Below are positions 56,510-63,230 of a stretch of 64,000 nucleotides of DNA, in pieces. The translations under genes and the position numbers were made by a program. How positions within the stretch are numbered: the first letter of the stretch is position 1; each line of letters opens with the position of its first letter. The stretch is taken from assembly GCF_000023925.1 (NCBI RefSeq), contig NC_013169.1:992001-1056000 (forward strand), written 5' to 3'. Origin of the DNA: Kytococcus sedentarius DSM 20547. Lineage in GTDB: Bacteria > Actinomycetota > Actinomycetes > Actinomycetales > Dermatophilaceae. The notes beneath the pieces are model-generated. The model did no database searches and was not told the DNA's origin. It was given only the letters and a program-made list of their open reading frames with translations.

Positions 56510-56584
56510 TCCACCCGCTCTGCGAAACTGGGGCAAGACGCAGTTCACATCTGGTGCGGGGTGACCCCGCGGAAGGAGCCGACC

Positions 56585-58066
56585 ATGGCCGAGCTCAAGG
56601 ACCTCTCCACCCTCGAGGTCACCCCGTACAAGATGTTCATCGGCGGGGAGTGGGTCGATGCGGTCGACGGTGCCACCCTCGAGGTGATCACCCCCATCGA
56701 CCGGAACGTCACCATCGCCACCACGCCGCGGGCGCAGCAGGCCGACGCGGATCGCGCCGTCGAGGCGGCGCGCGCGGCCTTCCCGGCGTGGGCGGCCCTG
56801 CCCTTCGCCGAGCGGTCCAAGGCGCTGCTGAAGTGCGCCGACGCCCTGGAGGCGGCCAGCGAGGAGCTGGCGCAGCTGACCGCGCTGGACACGGGCAACG
56901 CGATCCGCACGCAGGCCCGCCCGGAGGCCGGCACGCTGGTGGCGCTGTTCCGCTACTTCGCGGGCGTGGCCGGCGAGGTCAAGGGCGTCACGCTCCCCTC
57001 GGACGACGGCACCTTGCAGTACACGCGCCGTGAGCCGCTGGGTGTGGTGGCCGGCATCCTGCCGTGGAACTCGCCTTTGCTCATCGCCGCGTTCAAGACT
57101 CCGGCGGCGCTGGCGGCGGGCAACACCATCGTCCTGAAGGCCGCGGAGGACGCCCCGCTGACCATCCTGAAGATGGCGGAGATCTGCGCCGAGCACCTGC
57201 CGGCCGGCGTGCTCAACGTGGTCACCGGCTACGGCGCGGAGATCGGTGACGCGCTCGTGAACCACCCGGGGGTGGACAAGCTGTCGTTCACGGGGTCGTC
57301 GCAGATCGGCAAGATGGTGGGCGGCAAGGCCACCGAGCGCATGGCGCACGTGTCGCTGGAGCTCGGGGGCAAGAGCCCCTGCATCGTGTTCCCGGACTCC
57401 TGCACCGACGAGGTGGTGGACCAGGTGATGCTGGCCACCCGCTTCGCGCGCCAGAGCCAGTCCTGCACCACGGGTTCGCGGGTGTTCCTGCACGAGGACA
57501 TCGCCGAGGAGTTCCTCGCCAAGATGGTGGAGCGCACGAGGGGGATGACCGTCGGCGACCCCCGCGACGAGGCGTCCGACATCGGCTGCATCATCAACGC
57601 CAAGCAGTACGACCGCGTGCAGGGCTTCATCGACGAGGCCCTGGCCCAGGACGGTGTGAAGGTGGAGTACGATGGCCGGGAGGACCTGCAGGTGGGGGAG
57701 CCCGGCTTCTACCACGCGCCGATCATCCTGTCGCAGGTCGACCCGAGCTGGCGGGTGGCGCGGGAGGAGGTCTTCGGGCCGCTGCTGAGCGTCATCACCT
57801 GGAAGGACGTGGACGAGGTCGTGGAGATGGCCAACGACTCGCACTACGGGCTGGCGGCGTTCGTGTTCTCCAAGAACCTGGACGACGCGCTGCGGACCGC
57901 GCACCGCATCGACTCTGGGTGGGTGCAGGTCAACCAGGGTGGCGGGCAGATCCCGGGGCAGTCCTATGGCGGCATGAAGGACTCCGGCGTGGGCCGTGAA
58001 TCCTCGCTCGAGGGCATGCTCGAGGGATTCACCCAGATCAAGCAGATCAACGTCAAGCTCGGCTGA
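56585..58066 (+). CDS. Aldehyde dehydrogenase (NAD-dependent)
   Basis: 493 residues. YKMFIGGEWVDAVDG opens the protein, then GVVAGILPWNSPLLIAAFK and the general base Glu in SLELGGKSPCIVFPDS. The nucleophile is in ARQSQSCTTGSRVFLHE, and EEVFGPLLSVITWKDVDEV and GMKDSGVGRESSLEGML follow. The substrate is not determinable; a betaine/vanillin/hydroxyaldehyde class is possible. ATG 56585 has GGAAGGAG upstream. A 69-base internal piece (57749-57817) recurs at 59141-59209, showing past rearrangement. Confidence 0.9.
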   Translation: MAELKDLSTLEVTPYKMFIGGEWVDAVDGATLEVITPIDRNVTIATTPRAQQADADRAVEAARAAFPAWAALPFAERSKALLKCADALEAASEELAQLTALDTGNAIRTQARPEAGTLVALFRYFAGVAGEVKGVTLPSDDGTLQYTRREPLGVVAGILPWNSPLLIAAFKTPAALAAGNTIVLKAAEDAPLTILKMAEICAEHLPAGVLNVVTGYGAEIGDALVNHPGVDKLSFTGSSQIGKMVGGKATERMAHVSLELGGKSPCIVFPDSCTDEVVDQVMLATRFARQSQSCTTGSRVFLHEDIAEEFLAKMVERTRGMTVGDPRDEASDIGCIINAKQYDRVQGFIDEALAQDGVKVEYDGREDLQVGEPGFYHAPIILSQVDPSWRVAREEVFGPLLSVITWKDVDEVVEMANDSHYGLAAFVFSKNLDDALRTAHRIDSGWVQVNQGGGQIPGQSYGGMKDSGVGRESSLEGMLEGFTQIKQINVKLG

Positions 58067-58123
58067 CGCAGCTCCTCACTCCGGCGACGGTTCCCCTGAC
58101 AGACGAGCCGTGAGGAGAGGGTG

Positions 58124-58369
58124 ATGGAGACGGCAGTGGAGGTCGGCACGACCCTGTTGGTGATGGGGGTCATGGCGTTCACCGTGTGGCTGCGCCTGCC
58201 GCGGAACGCTGAACGCCTGGGGCGCAGCGCCTGGGTGGGCATCCGTACGCCCGCGAGCGGCGCGTCGGACCAGGCGTGGGTGGACGTGCACCGGGCCTTC
58301 CTGCCGGTGGCGATCGGGGCAGTAGTGGTGACCTGGCTCGCCGGGCCGACATGCTCGTCGGGGTCCTGA
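58124..58369 (+). CDS. SdpI-family membrane protein, short or truncated
   Basis: 81 residues. An N-terminal helix (TTLLVMGVMAFTVWL) is followed by the SdpI signature WVGIRTPASGASDQAWVDVH and a second helix. It then ends with a non-homologous PTCSSGS tail where intact members have one or two more helices, so it is probably 3'-truncated. SdpI of Bacillus is the immunity protein against the SDP killing peptide. ATG 58124 follows GAGGAGAGG. GC content is high, unlike the next two frames. Confidence 0.6.
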   Translation: METAVEVGTTLLVMGVMAFTVWLRLPRNAERLGRSAWVGIRTPASGASDQAWVDVHRAFLPVAIGAVVVTWLAGPTCSSGS

Positions 58370-58393
58370 CCTCCGCCCCCTGGTGCAACCGGC

Positions 58394-58666
58394 GTGCTTG
58401 GCGAGGTGATCAACTGGGCGACCGAGTTTTCATTCGTTTCCCTTCTAGCGACTTGGGGAAGTATGCGACTAGAACTTTTCGTGGCCGCTGCTATGCTCGC
58501 ATCTGGGCGCTGGCGGTTTGCCGCGGCAGTAGTCCCAGTAGTTTGCCATATGCTGATTGGCTTCATTGTTGGTATCTGGATCTCCGCTTTAGCAATGATT
58601 CCCCTCGTCATCCTCATCGCAGTGGATGCATTGATTGGCTCTCGAAGGATTGTCGCAAGAACTTAA
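58394..58666 (+). pseudogene. SdpB-like (HTTM-type) C-terminal membrane fragment
   Basis: Open frame of 90 residues, AT-rich (markedly lower GC than neighbours), with three hydrophobic segments. The part ATWGSMRLELFVAAAMLAS then VVCHMLIGFIVGIWISALAM lines up with the fragment at 61555-61744 (TWGPILLELTLPFPIL then FHVFIAIFVEIAIFSIIMI). It also fits the end of HTTM-domain proteins such as SdpB. A start (GTG 58394) exists but no ribosome site or N-terminal 200 residues, so I read it as a remnant. It sits between two SdpI-like genes. Inference, no database check. Confidence 0.45.
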
Positions 58667-58693
58667 GTCTGACGGAACAGATTGGAGAATGAA

Positions 58694-59056
58694 ATGTCAA
58701 CATCTGAAGTCACCCTGCTAGCGGTGGTGCTGACAGCATTGTCTATCGTCGGGGCCCTGATCGTGGCGAGTTGCGCCCGGGGCTCGATCGGCCCGAATAA
58801 CTTGATAGGTTTGCGCATTGGCAACGCTCTAAACAGTGAGGAAGATTGGCGTCGAGTTCATCGGGCCGCCCTCTTCCCCATCGCTGCCGGCGCCGCGCTA
58901 ATTCTCTTGATTACCGTGATGCTGCTGGTCGATACCACGACCAGTGGAGCGCCGTCCCTTATGAGTGCCCAGGCGTACGCAAATTCGTCAATCGCGGTGC
59001 TGATTCTATCTGTCGTTATAGGTTCAGTAGCGGGGTTGGTGGCTGGGAGAGATTGA
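58694..59056 (+). CDS. SdpI-family immunity-like membrane protein (low GC)
   Basis: 120 residues, three hydrophobic helices (about 7-27, 60-80 and 95-115). The SdpI pattern appears as NNLIGLRIGNALNSEEDWRR followed by VHRAALFPIAAG. Codon usage is AT-tolerant (AAT, ATT, TTG, GAA), unlike the host genes, which points to recent acquisition. ATG 58694 has GGAGA (58683-58687) upstream. It directly follows the SdpB-like remnant, the arrangement expected of a toxin/immunity locus whose toxin part is gone. Confidence 0.65.
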   Translation: MSTSEVTLLAVVLTALSIVGALIVASCARGSIGPNNLIGLRIGNALNSEEDWRRVHRAALFPIAAGAALILLITVMLLVDTTTSGAPSLMSAQAYANSSIAVLILSVVIGSVAGLVAGRD

Positions 59057-59140
59057 GGTGCGTGTTGCTGTCGGTGGAGCAGACCGACAGGGTGGAACCT
59101 GACGACACATTCGCACGATGAGGATCGTACGGGGCAGTCG

Positions 59141-59209
59141 TGGCGGGTGGCGCGGGAGGAGGCCTTCGGGCCGCTGCTGAGCGTCATCACCTGGAAGGAC
59201 GTGGACGAG
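59141..59209 (+). repeat. 69-bp copy of the upstream aldehyde dehydrogenase gene
   Basis: 59141-59209 repeats 57749-57817 with a single difference (C at 59163 for T at 57771). It encodes the WRVAREE...WKDVDE piece without any start and runs straight into a truncated PPOX gene on the other strand. Such a sharp, near-identical piece indicates a recent recombination joint. Confidence 0.92.
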
Positions 59210-59328
59210 CCGTCGTAGTCCCCCTCGCGGTTGTTGCTCATGGGGTGGCTGGCCAGGTGCCCGCGGCTCGTGGTGGTGGTCAGCATGCCGTAGTCCAGCT
59301 CCCTGAGCTGCGCGGCGAGGTCCTTCAT
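59209..59328 (-). pseudogene. Truncated pyridoxamine 5'-phosphate oxidase-fold (general stress protein 26-like) gene
   Basis: From ATG 59328 the minus strand reads KDLAAQLRELDYGMLTTTTS then GHLASHPMSNN. These are the first 40 residues of a PPOX-fold stress protein. It stops matching where the copied dehydrogenase segment begins (59209), so about two-thirds of the gene is missing. The frame continues as nonsense to 58858. Not functional. Confidence 0.6.
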
Positions 59329-59451
59329 GGTTCAGGAGCTCCTGGTCCTGACAGTAGGGCAGGGGCGTCAGCGGCGCGCGCTGGCGAGGTGGTGCTCAGT
59401 AGGGAACGGCTGATGCAGTCAAGGGGGTGTTACACCGGCTCCCTCCGGAGA

Positions 59452-59457
59452 TACACT
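59452..59457 (+). promoter_or_regulatory. -10 box, leaderless promoter of the vapB-like gene
   Basis: TACACT with six bases to ATG 59464. Confidence 0.5.
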
Positions 59458-59463
59458 TGAGCT

Positions 59464-59730
59464 ATGCCCACCACACGTCCCCGCCACCTCGTCACCGAGT
59501 CCGATGAACTGGCCGCCGCGCTGGACAGTGCCCACCGCCGTTGGCCGGGGCTGAGCCGGTCCCGGCTGGTGGTGCGCTTGGCTCTGGAGGGGGAGCGGCT
59601 CCACCGCGAGCATGCAGCGGAGGAGTCGGCCCGGCGGCGGCGCATCCTAGAGTCCGCCAGGGACGAATTCGCCGGCATCGGCTCCGTCGAGGCCGTCAGG
59701 GCCGCCCGTGACGAGGAGTGGCCGGCGTGA
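59464..59730 (+). CDS. Ribbon-helix-helix-type antitoxin (VapB-like)
   Basis: 88 residues. The N-terminal PRHLVTESDELAAALDSAHR and LSRSRLVVRLALEGERL fit a small RHH-like DNA-binding module, and the charged C-terminal helix and tail (ARDEEWPA) would cover the toxin. It lies directly before a PIN-domain gene with a 4-nt overlap. Leaderless start at ATG 59464. Assignment rests mainly on context. Confidence 0.7.
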   Translation: MPTTRPRHLVTESDELAAALDSAHRRWPGLSRSRLVVRLALEGERLHREHAAEESARRRRILESARDEFAGIGSVEAVRAARDEEWPA

Positions 59731-60116
59731 TCCTCGACGCGAACGTGGTCATCGCCCTGCTCAACCCCGAGGATGCACACCACAGCCGGGCGGCGGGGCT
59801 GTTGGTGGAGGTCCCTGAGGAGGACCTGCACATCCCCGCCGTGACCCTTGGCGAGGCGCTCGTGTGGCACGTGCGCGCCGGCACCGGTGAGCGAGCGCTG
59901 GAGGTGCTCGAAGATCTGGGCCTCAGCGTCATCGAGTCGCAGGAGGACCCACTCGAACTGGCGAGAGTCCGTGCGGAGTCGGGGTTGCGGATGCCGGACT
60001 GCATCGTCCTGCACCACGCCCTGACACGCGGCGAGGCGCTCGCCACGATGGACGAGCGCCTCGCGCGGGCGGGCCTGGAGCGCGGTCTCAGAGCACTCCC
60101 GCGCCCTCGAGGATAA
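59727..60116 (+). CDS. vapC: PIN-domain ribonuclease toxin (VapC-like)
   Basis: 129 residues. First PIN Asp in VILDANVVIALLNPEDAHH, Glu in TLGEALVWHV, and the C-terminal carboxylates in GLRMPDCIVLHHALTRG and LATMDERLA. VapC toxins cut tRNA or rRNA. Start GTG 59727 in a GTGA overlap, GAGGAG 8 nt upstream. Its last 29 bases overlap the 3' end of the convergent GDT1-family gene. Confidence 0.82.
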   Translation: MILDANVVIALLNPEDAHHSRAAGLLVEVPEEDLHIPAVTLGEALVWHVRAGTGERALEVLEDLGLSVIESQEDPLELARVRAESGLRMPDCIVLHHALTRGEALATMDERLARAGLERGLRALPRPRG

Positions 60117-60666
60117 GGATGAGGCCGAAGAGCGCGAACAGCGCGGCAGCGCCATAGGTGATGACCTTTTCGGGCAGCTTCCGCCCCAGGACGGCGCCGA
60201 CCACAATGGCCAGGGCGTCGGCGGCGACCATGCCCAGCGTGCTGCCGATCCAGGTGCCCAGCCAACCCTCGCGGGTGGCCAGGGTGATGGTGGCCAGCAT
60301 GGTCTTGTCGCCCAGCTCGGCGAGGAAGAAGGCCACGCCGACGGCGACGATGGCCCGCCCGGTGGAGTTCCGGGCCTTGGCGGCCTCCTCATCGGTGAGC
60401 TCGTCGCCGCGCAGCGTCCACAGGGCGAACCCTAGGAACGCGATGCCGGCCACGATGGCGATGGCGCCCTGGTAGTTGGCGAACGCGTCGCCGATCCACC
60501 AGCCGATGCCGACGCTGGCCAGGTGGACGATCGCGGTGGCGAGGGTGATGCCGATGAGCACGTCGCGGGCCCGGTACCGGGCGGCAAAGGTCATGGCCAT
60601 GAGCTGGCTCTTGTCACCGAGCTCGGCGATGAAGATGACGGCTGTGCTCAGCCAGAAGGCTTCCAT
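60088..60666 (-). CDS. TMEM165/GDT1-family cation (Mn) exporter
   Basis: 192 residues, six helices in two repeats. Each repeat carries the family motif: FIAELGDKSQLMAMTFAARY and FFLAELGDKTMLATITLATR. GDT1 proteins exchange Mn or Ca for protons. An upstream yybP-ykoY aptamer supports Mn-inducible export. ATG 60666 is preceded by GCGGAAAGAGA. An inverted repeat at 60681-60689 / 60719-60727 may be the expression platform. The stop lies inside the end of vapC. Confidence 0.88.
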   Translation of the reverse strand: MEAFWLSTAVIFIAELGDKSQLMAMTFAARYRARDVLIGITLATAIVHLASVGIGWWIGDAFANYQGAIAIVAGIAFLGFALWTLRGDELTDEEAAKARNSTGRAIVAVGVAFFLAELGDKTMLATITLATREGWLGTWIGSTLGMVAADALAIVVGAVLGRKLPEKVITYGAAALFALFGLILILEGAGVL

Positions 60667-60751
60667 GGGGGTCTCTTTCCGCCTGGTCGCAGCGGAAGGA
60701 CTCTCATCCCGGACGCCTCGACCAGGCACGGGTACGAAGGGTCCGTGCGGT

Positions 60752-60854
60752 GGTCGAAAGTCTCGTCCGCCACGAAACGTGGCCTCCTGCGCCGGGCCGG
60801 TGGTGCTGGCCAGTATGTCGACACGGGTGTTGGGGACTACTCCCTCTCGGTGGG
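60752..60854 (-). ncRNA. yybP-ykoY manganese riboswitch aptamer
   Basis: On the minus strand the conserved GGGAGTAGT loop (about 60846-60838) and GACATACTGG (about 60822-60813) lie 5', and GGACGAGACTTTCGACC (60768-60752) lies 3'. The outer CGAGAG/CTTTCG segments can pair as P1. The -10 box TAGGCT (60864-60859) would start the RNA at about 60852. The gene controlled is the Mn exporter at 60088-60666, a known partner of this riboswitch class. Confidence 0.78.
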
Positions 60855-60893
60855 GTAGAGCCTAACAGTGCGGCCGGGCCCATGGTGGCGAGC

Positions 60894-61121
60894 TCAGTCC
60901 CACCCGCGGATGCGCACGATGACGACCAAGCCGATGAGGTAGACCACCACGAACGAGACGCAGAACCAGAGGAACCCCAGGTGGGAGAGCGGTCCCATGA
61001 ACAGGATCAGCCACACCACGAGCATGCCCAGGTTCCACCACCACGGGGGCCCCGGCGGCGGCCCGCCCGGGCTGCTGCCCGTCAGCGCGGTGTTGTGGTC
61101 GTGCCATCCGGTGCCGTACAC
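60894..61121 (-). CDS. Small two-helix membrane protein
   Basis: 75 residues, not recognised. A Gly/Pro-rich N-terminal 25 residues is followed by helices NLGMLVVWLILFMGP and FLWFCVSFVVVYLIGLVVIV, ending RIRGWD. GTG 61121 has GAGGAGAAG directly upstream. Residues 26-75 (from WWWNLGM) are duplicated at 62267-62419 without a start codon, so only this copy is complete. Confidence 0.6.
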   Translation of the reverse strand: MYGTGWHDHNTALTGSSPGGPPPGPPWWWNLGMLVVWLILFMGPLSHLGFLWFCVSFVVVYLIGLVVIVRIRGWD

Positions 61122-61548
61122 GCTTCTCCTCGTTGATCAGGCTGCCGAGTATCAGGACAGTATCCCGGCCCCTGCTAGGTCTCACGGTTGAGACCGGTCC
61201 GCTGTTCCCACAGGCCTTCGGTGCCCATCTCCCACAGCCGCGCTTCCTGCGCCTCGGTGAGGGCGGCGACCTCTTCGGTGTCCAGGACGGTCGCCATCAT
61301 CGAGAAACGACTCACCTCGTGCAGCCCCACCGTGCATGTCAGGCTCCACTTCACCGAGAGGGAGTAGTCCCCACCGTGCGGCCGGGCCATGGTGTGGTGT
61401 GGCTTCGTGGCAGTACGCTCCCAATGGGTGGCGATCGTCACCGCAATGCCGTGAGAGGGGTGGCCGTGTCCGCACAGCAGGTGATGGGGCTCGGGGTCGG
61501 GGCGGGTCTCGCCCTCGCGCTGGCATGGGGGTCGGCGGCGCTGCCGGA
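60895..61548 (+). repeat. Segmental duplication, copy 1
   Basis: 60895-61047 matches 62267-62419 (two differences seen), and 61226-61548 matches 62424-62746 with few differences. The 178 bases 61048-61225 are missing from copy 2. The copies are direct, about 1.2-1.4 kb apart. Confidence 0.92.
61175..61441 (-). CDS. Hypothetical protein, doubtful
   Basis: 88-residue frame. The C-terminal half (MMATVLDTEEVAALTEAQ, ARLWEMGTEGLWEQR) looks like a genuine helical peptide. The N-terminal half is the antisense of a leftover riboswitch-like segment (61352-61373) and is probably not coding. It may begin at an internal ATG near 61303. Repeated in part in copy 2 (from 62639 down), where it fuses out of frame. 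No family recognised. Confidence 0.3.
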   Translation of the reverse strand: MTIATHWERTATKPHHTMARPHGGDYSLSVKWSLTCTVGLHEVSRFSMMATVLDTEEVAALTEAQEARLWEMGTEGLWEQRTGLNRET

Positions 61549-61558
61549 ATCCTCATGA
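61466..61558 (+). pseudogene. 5' fragment of the secreted protein gene at 62664
   Basis: Same start and signal-peptide sequence as 62664-62746 (SAQQVMGLGVGAGLALALAW), but after the duplication boundary at 61548 it reads two or three foreign codons and stops. It is cut by the joint with the SdpB-like fragment. Confidence 0.75.
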
Positions 61559-61744
61559 CGTGGGGGCCCATCCTGCTGGAGTTGACCTTGCCTTTCCCTA
61601 TTCTATGGGGAAGGTCTGCCCGCAGGGTGGCACTCGTGTTGGGGGGCATTCCATGTTTTCATTGCAATCTTTGTGGAGATCGCAATTTTCTCAATTATCA
61701 TGATCGGATGCCTTTTTGTTGTGGCTGCTGGTGGTCACGACTGA
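61555..61744 (+). pseudogene. SdpB-like (HTTM-type) C-terminal fragment with a frameshift
   Basis: Reads MTWGPILLELTLPFPILWGR then RRVALVLGG in one frame. Removing one G from the six-G run 61641-61646 continues it as AFHVFIAIFVEIAIFSIIMI and GCLFVVAAGGHD before a stop at 61744. Together this gives two hydrophobic helices matching, in order, the fragment at 58394-58666. The N-terminal bulk is missing. Its 3' half is AT-rich. It directly precedes an SdpI-like gene. A sequencing error in the G run is possible, but the truncation is not explained by that. Confidence 0.45.
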
Positions 61745-61791
61745 TGGCGGTGTTGTATCTCGCAACATAAATTGTGGAGGAGTTGTGGCTC

Positions 61792-62211
61792 GTGGTTGAA
61801 GTTTCTACTGACGCGATTGTGATGGCGGTGTGCACGGTCGCTCTGGGTGCGGCGGGGCCGTTCGTCCATGTCATGTGCCGTTCGGCGGCGGAGGGGAAAG
61901 TGATGCGGAACTCGGCCGTGGGCCTGAGGACTCGGGCCACGATGGCGAGCGACCACGCCTGGGAGGTGGGCCACCGTGCGGCGCTGCCCGTGACGCGCGG
62001 GGCAGCGTGGGCAGTGCCCCTGCTCGCGGTGGCTGCCCTCGCGCTCGCCCTGGTGCGGGGTCTCGACGGCTTCACCGAGGCGGCGGTGCTCGCCACAGGT
62101 GGGCTCGTCGGCGTGTTGACGGTCCTGGCAGGGGTGATGGCGCACCGGGCTGCACGGCAGGCGAACCTCGCCGGCGGAGATGTCGCATCGCCGCCCGACT
62201 CTCAGGCGTAG
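61792..62211 (+). CDS. SdpI-family immunity-like membrane protein (high GC)
   Basis: 139 residues, three or four helices. The SdpI signature is NSAVGLRTRATMASDHAWEV then GHRAALPVTRGAAW, complete in this copy. GTG 61792 is nine bases after GGAGGAG; a GTG at 61774 lacks a site. It would protect against an SDP-like membrane-active peptide or act as a signalling relay. It is flanked by the two arms of the segmental duplication and preceded by an SdpB-like remnant. No SdpC-like toxin gene was seen. Confidence 0.72.
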   Translation: MVEVSTDAIVMAVCTVALGAAGPFVHVMCRSAAEGKVMRNSAVGLRTRATMASDHAWEVGHRAALPVTRGAAWAVPLLAVAALALALVRGLDGFTEAAVLATGGLVGVLTVLAGVMAHRAARQANLAGGDVASPPDSQA

Positions 62212-62266
62212 TGGTGTTGCGGCACTGGCATCGTGTCTGCAAGGTGCGGCTGAAGCCGGTGGGCGT

Positions 62267-62746
62267 CAGTCCCACCCGCGGATGCGCACGATGACGACCA
62301 AACCGATGAGGGAGACCACCACGAACGAGACGCAGAACCAGAGGAACCCCAGGTGGGAGAGCGGTCCCATGAACAGGATCAGCCACACCACGAGCATGCC
62401 CAGGTTCCACCACCACGGGCGCGCATCTCCCACAGCCGAGCTTCCTGCGCCTCGGTGAGGGCGGCGACCTCTTCGGTGTCCAGGACGGTCGCCATCATCG
62501 AGAAGCGACCCACCTCGTGCAGCCCCACCGTGCATGTCAGGCTCCGGTTCACCGAGAGGGAGTAGTCCCCACCGTGCGGCCGGGCCATGGTGTGGTGTGG
62601 CTTCGTGGCAGTACGCTCCCAATGGGTGGCGATCGTCACCGCGATGCCGTGAGAGGGGTGGCCGTGTCCGCACAGCAGGTGATGGGGCTCGGGGTCGGGG
62701 CGGGTCTCGCCCTCGCGCTGGCATGGGGGTCGGCGGCGCTGCCGGA
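62267..62746 (+). repeat. Segmental duplication, copy 2
   Basis: Matches 60895-61047 and 61226-61548 with the intervening 178 bases replaced by four. The membrane-protein frame on the minus strand lacks its start here, while the plus-strand secreted-protein gene is complete and runs on beyond the copy. Confidence 0.92.
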
Positions 62747-63194
62747 CCCGCAGGTCCACCTGGCGTCCCACCCCGGGTCGACGACCGGCTTCTTCATGGA
62801 CCGGGACCGGGACCGGGACCGCACTGTCCTGGACGGGGTGGGCACGCTGCACAACCGGTCCACGGCACCCGTCGAGGTCGTGGACCTCACCTACCCAGCC
62901 GGTTCGGGTGTGGAGGTGGTCGACTTCTGGGCTACGGAGGACCCGGGTTGGCGCATCGGCGCCGGCTCCCTCGAGGAGACTCCGCCGCCGCCGGACGCCG
63001 ACCGCATCGTGCCCGCTGGCAGGGAGTCGGACCTGACGGTCGCGGCCCGGCTCACGGGGGAGGTGGAGTGTCCGGAGAGAGTGACACCCACGGTCATCCT
63101 CTCCTCCGGGGGGCGCGCGCGTGTGTTCGCGGACACCGCGGGGCTCGAGCTGCTTGTCGAGGGGTGCCCCGGGGTCGAGGCGGGCGAGGATTGA
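62664..63194 (+). CDS. Hypothetical secreted or anchored protein
   Basis: 176 residues, family not recognised. A signal-like helix (MGLGVGAGLALALAWGSAAL) is followed by a mature domain predicted to be beta-rich (VGTLHNRSTAPVEVVDLTYP, RLTGEVECPERVTPTVILSS). It contains a DRDRDRDR run encoded by a GACCGG repeat (62799-62822). I choose GTG 62664 after GAGAGGGG; GTG 62658 is also possible. A TACGCT box upstream (near 62611) may be its promoter. Two Cys (CPERV and GCPGVE) may form a disulfide. Confidence 0.55.
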   Translation: MSAQQVMGLGVGAGLALALAWGSAALPDPQVHLASHPGSTTGFFMDRDRDRDRTVLDGVGTLHNRSTAPVEVVDLTYPAGSGVEVVDFWATEDPGWRIGAGSLEETPPPPDADRIVPAGRESDLTVAARLTGEVECPERVTPTVILSSGGRARVFADTAGLELLVEGCPGVEAGED

Positions 63195-63230
63195 CCCGTC
63201 CGGAGGCGCGTGCTCAGCCGGACGTCGCGC

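Noticed and set aside
54563-57904. Open frame of about 1113 codons on the minus strand opposite the permease and dehydrogenase genes
   Set aside because: Same shadow effect; the plus-strand permease and aldehyde dehydrogenase are unmistakable.
61774-61792. GTG 61774 as start of the SdpI-like gene
   Set aside because: The GGAGGAG site (61776-61782) lies inside that reading and is correctly placed for GTG 61792.
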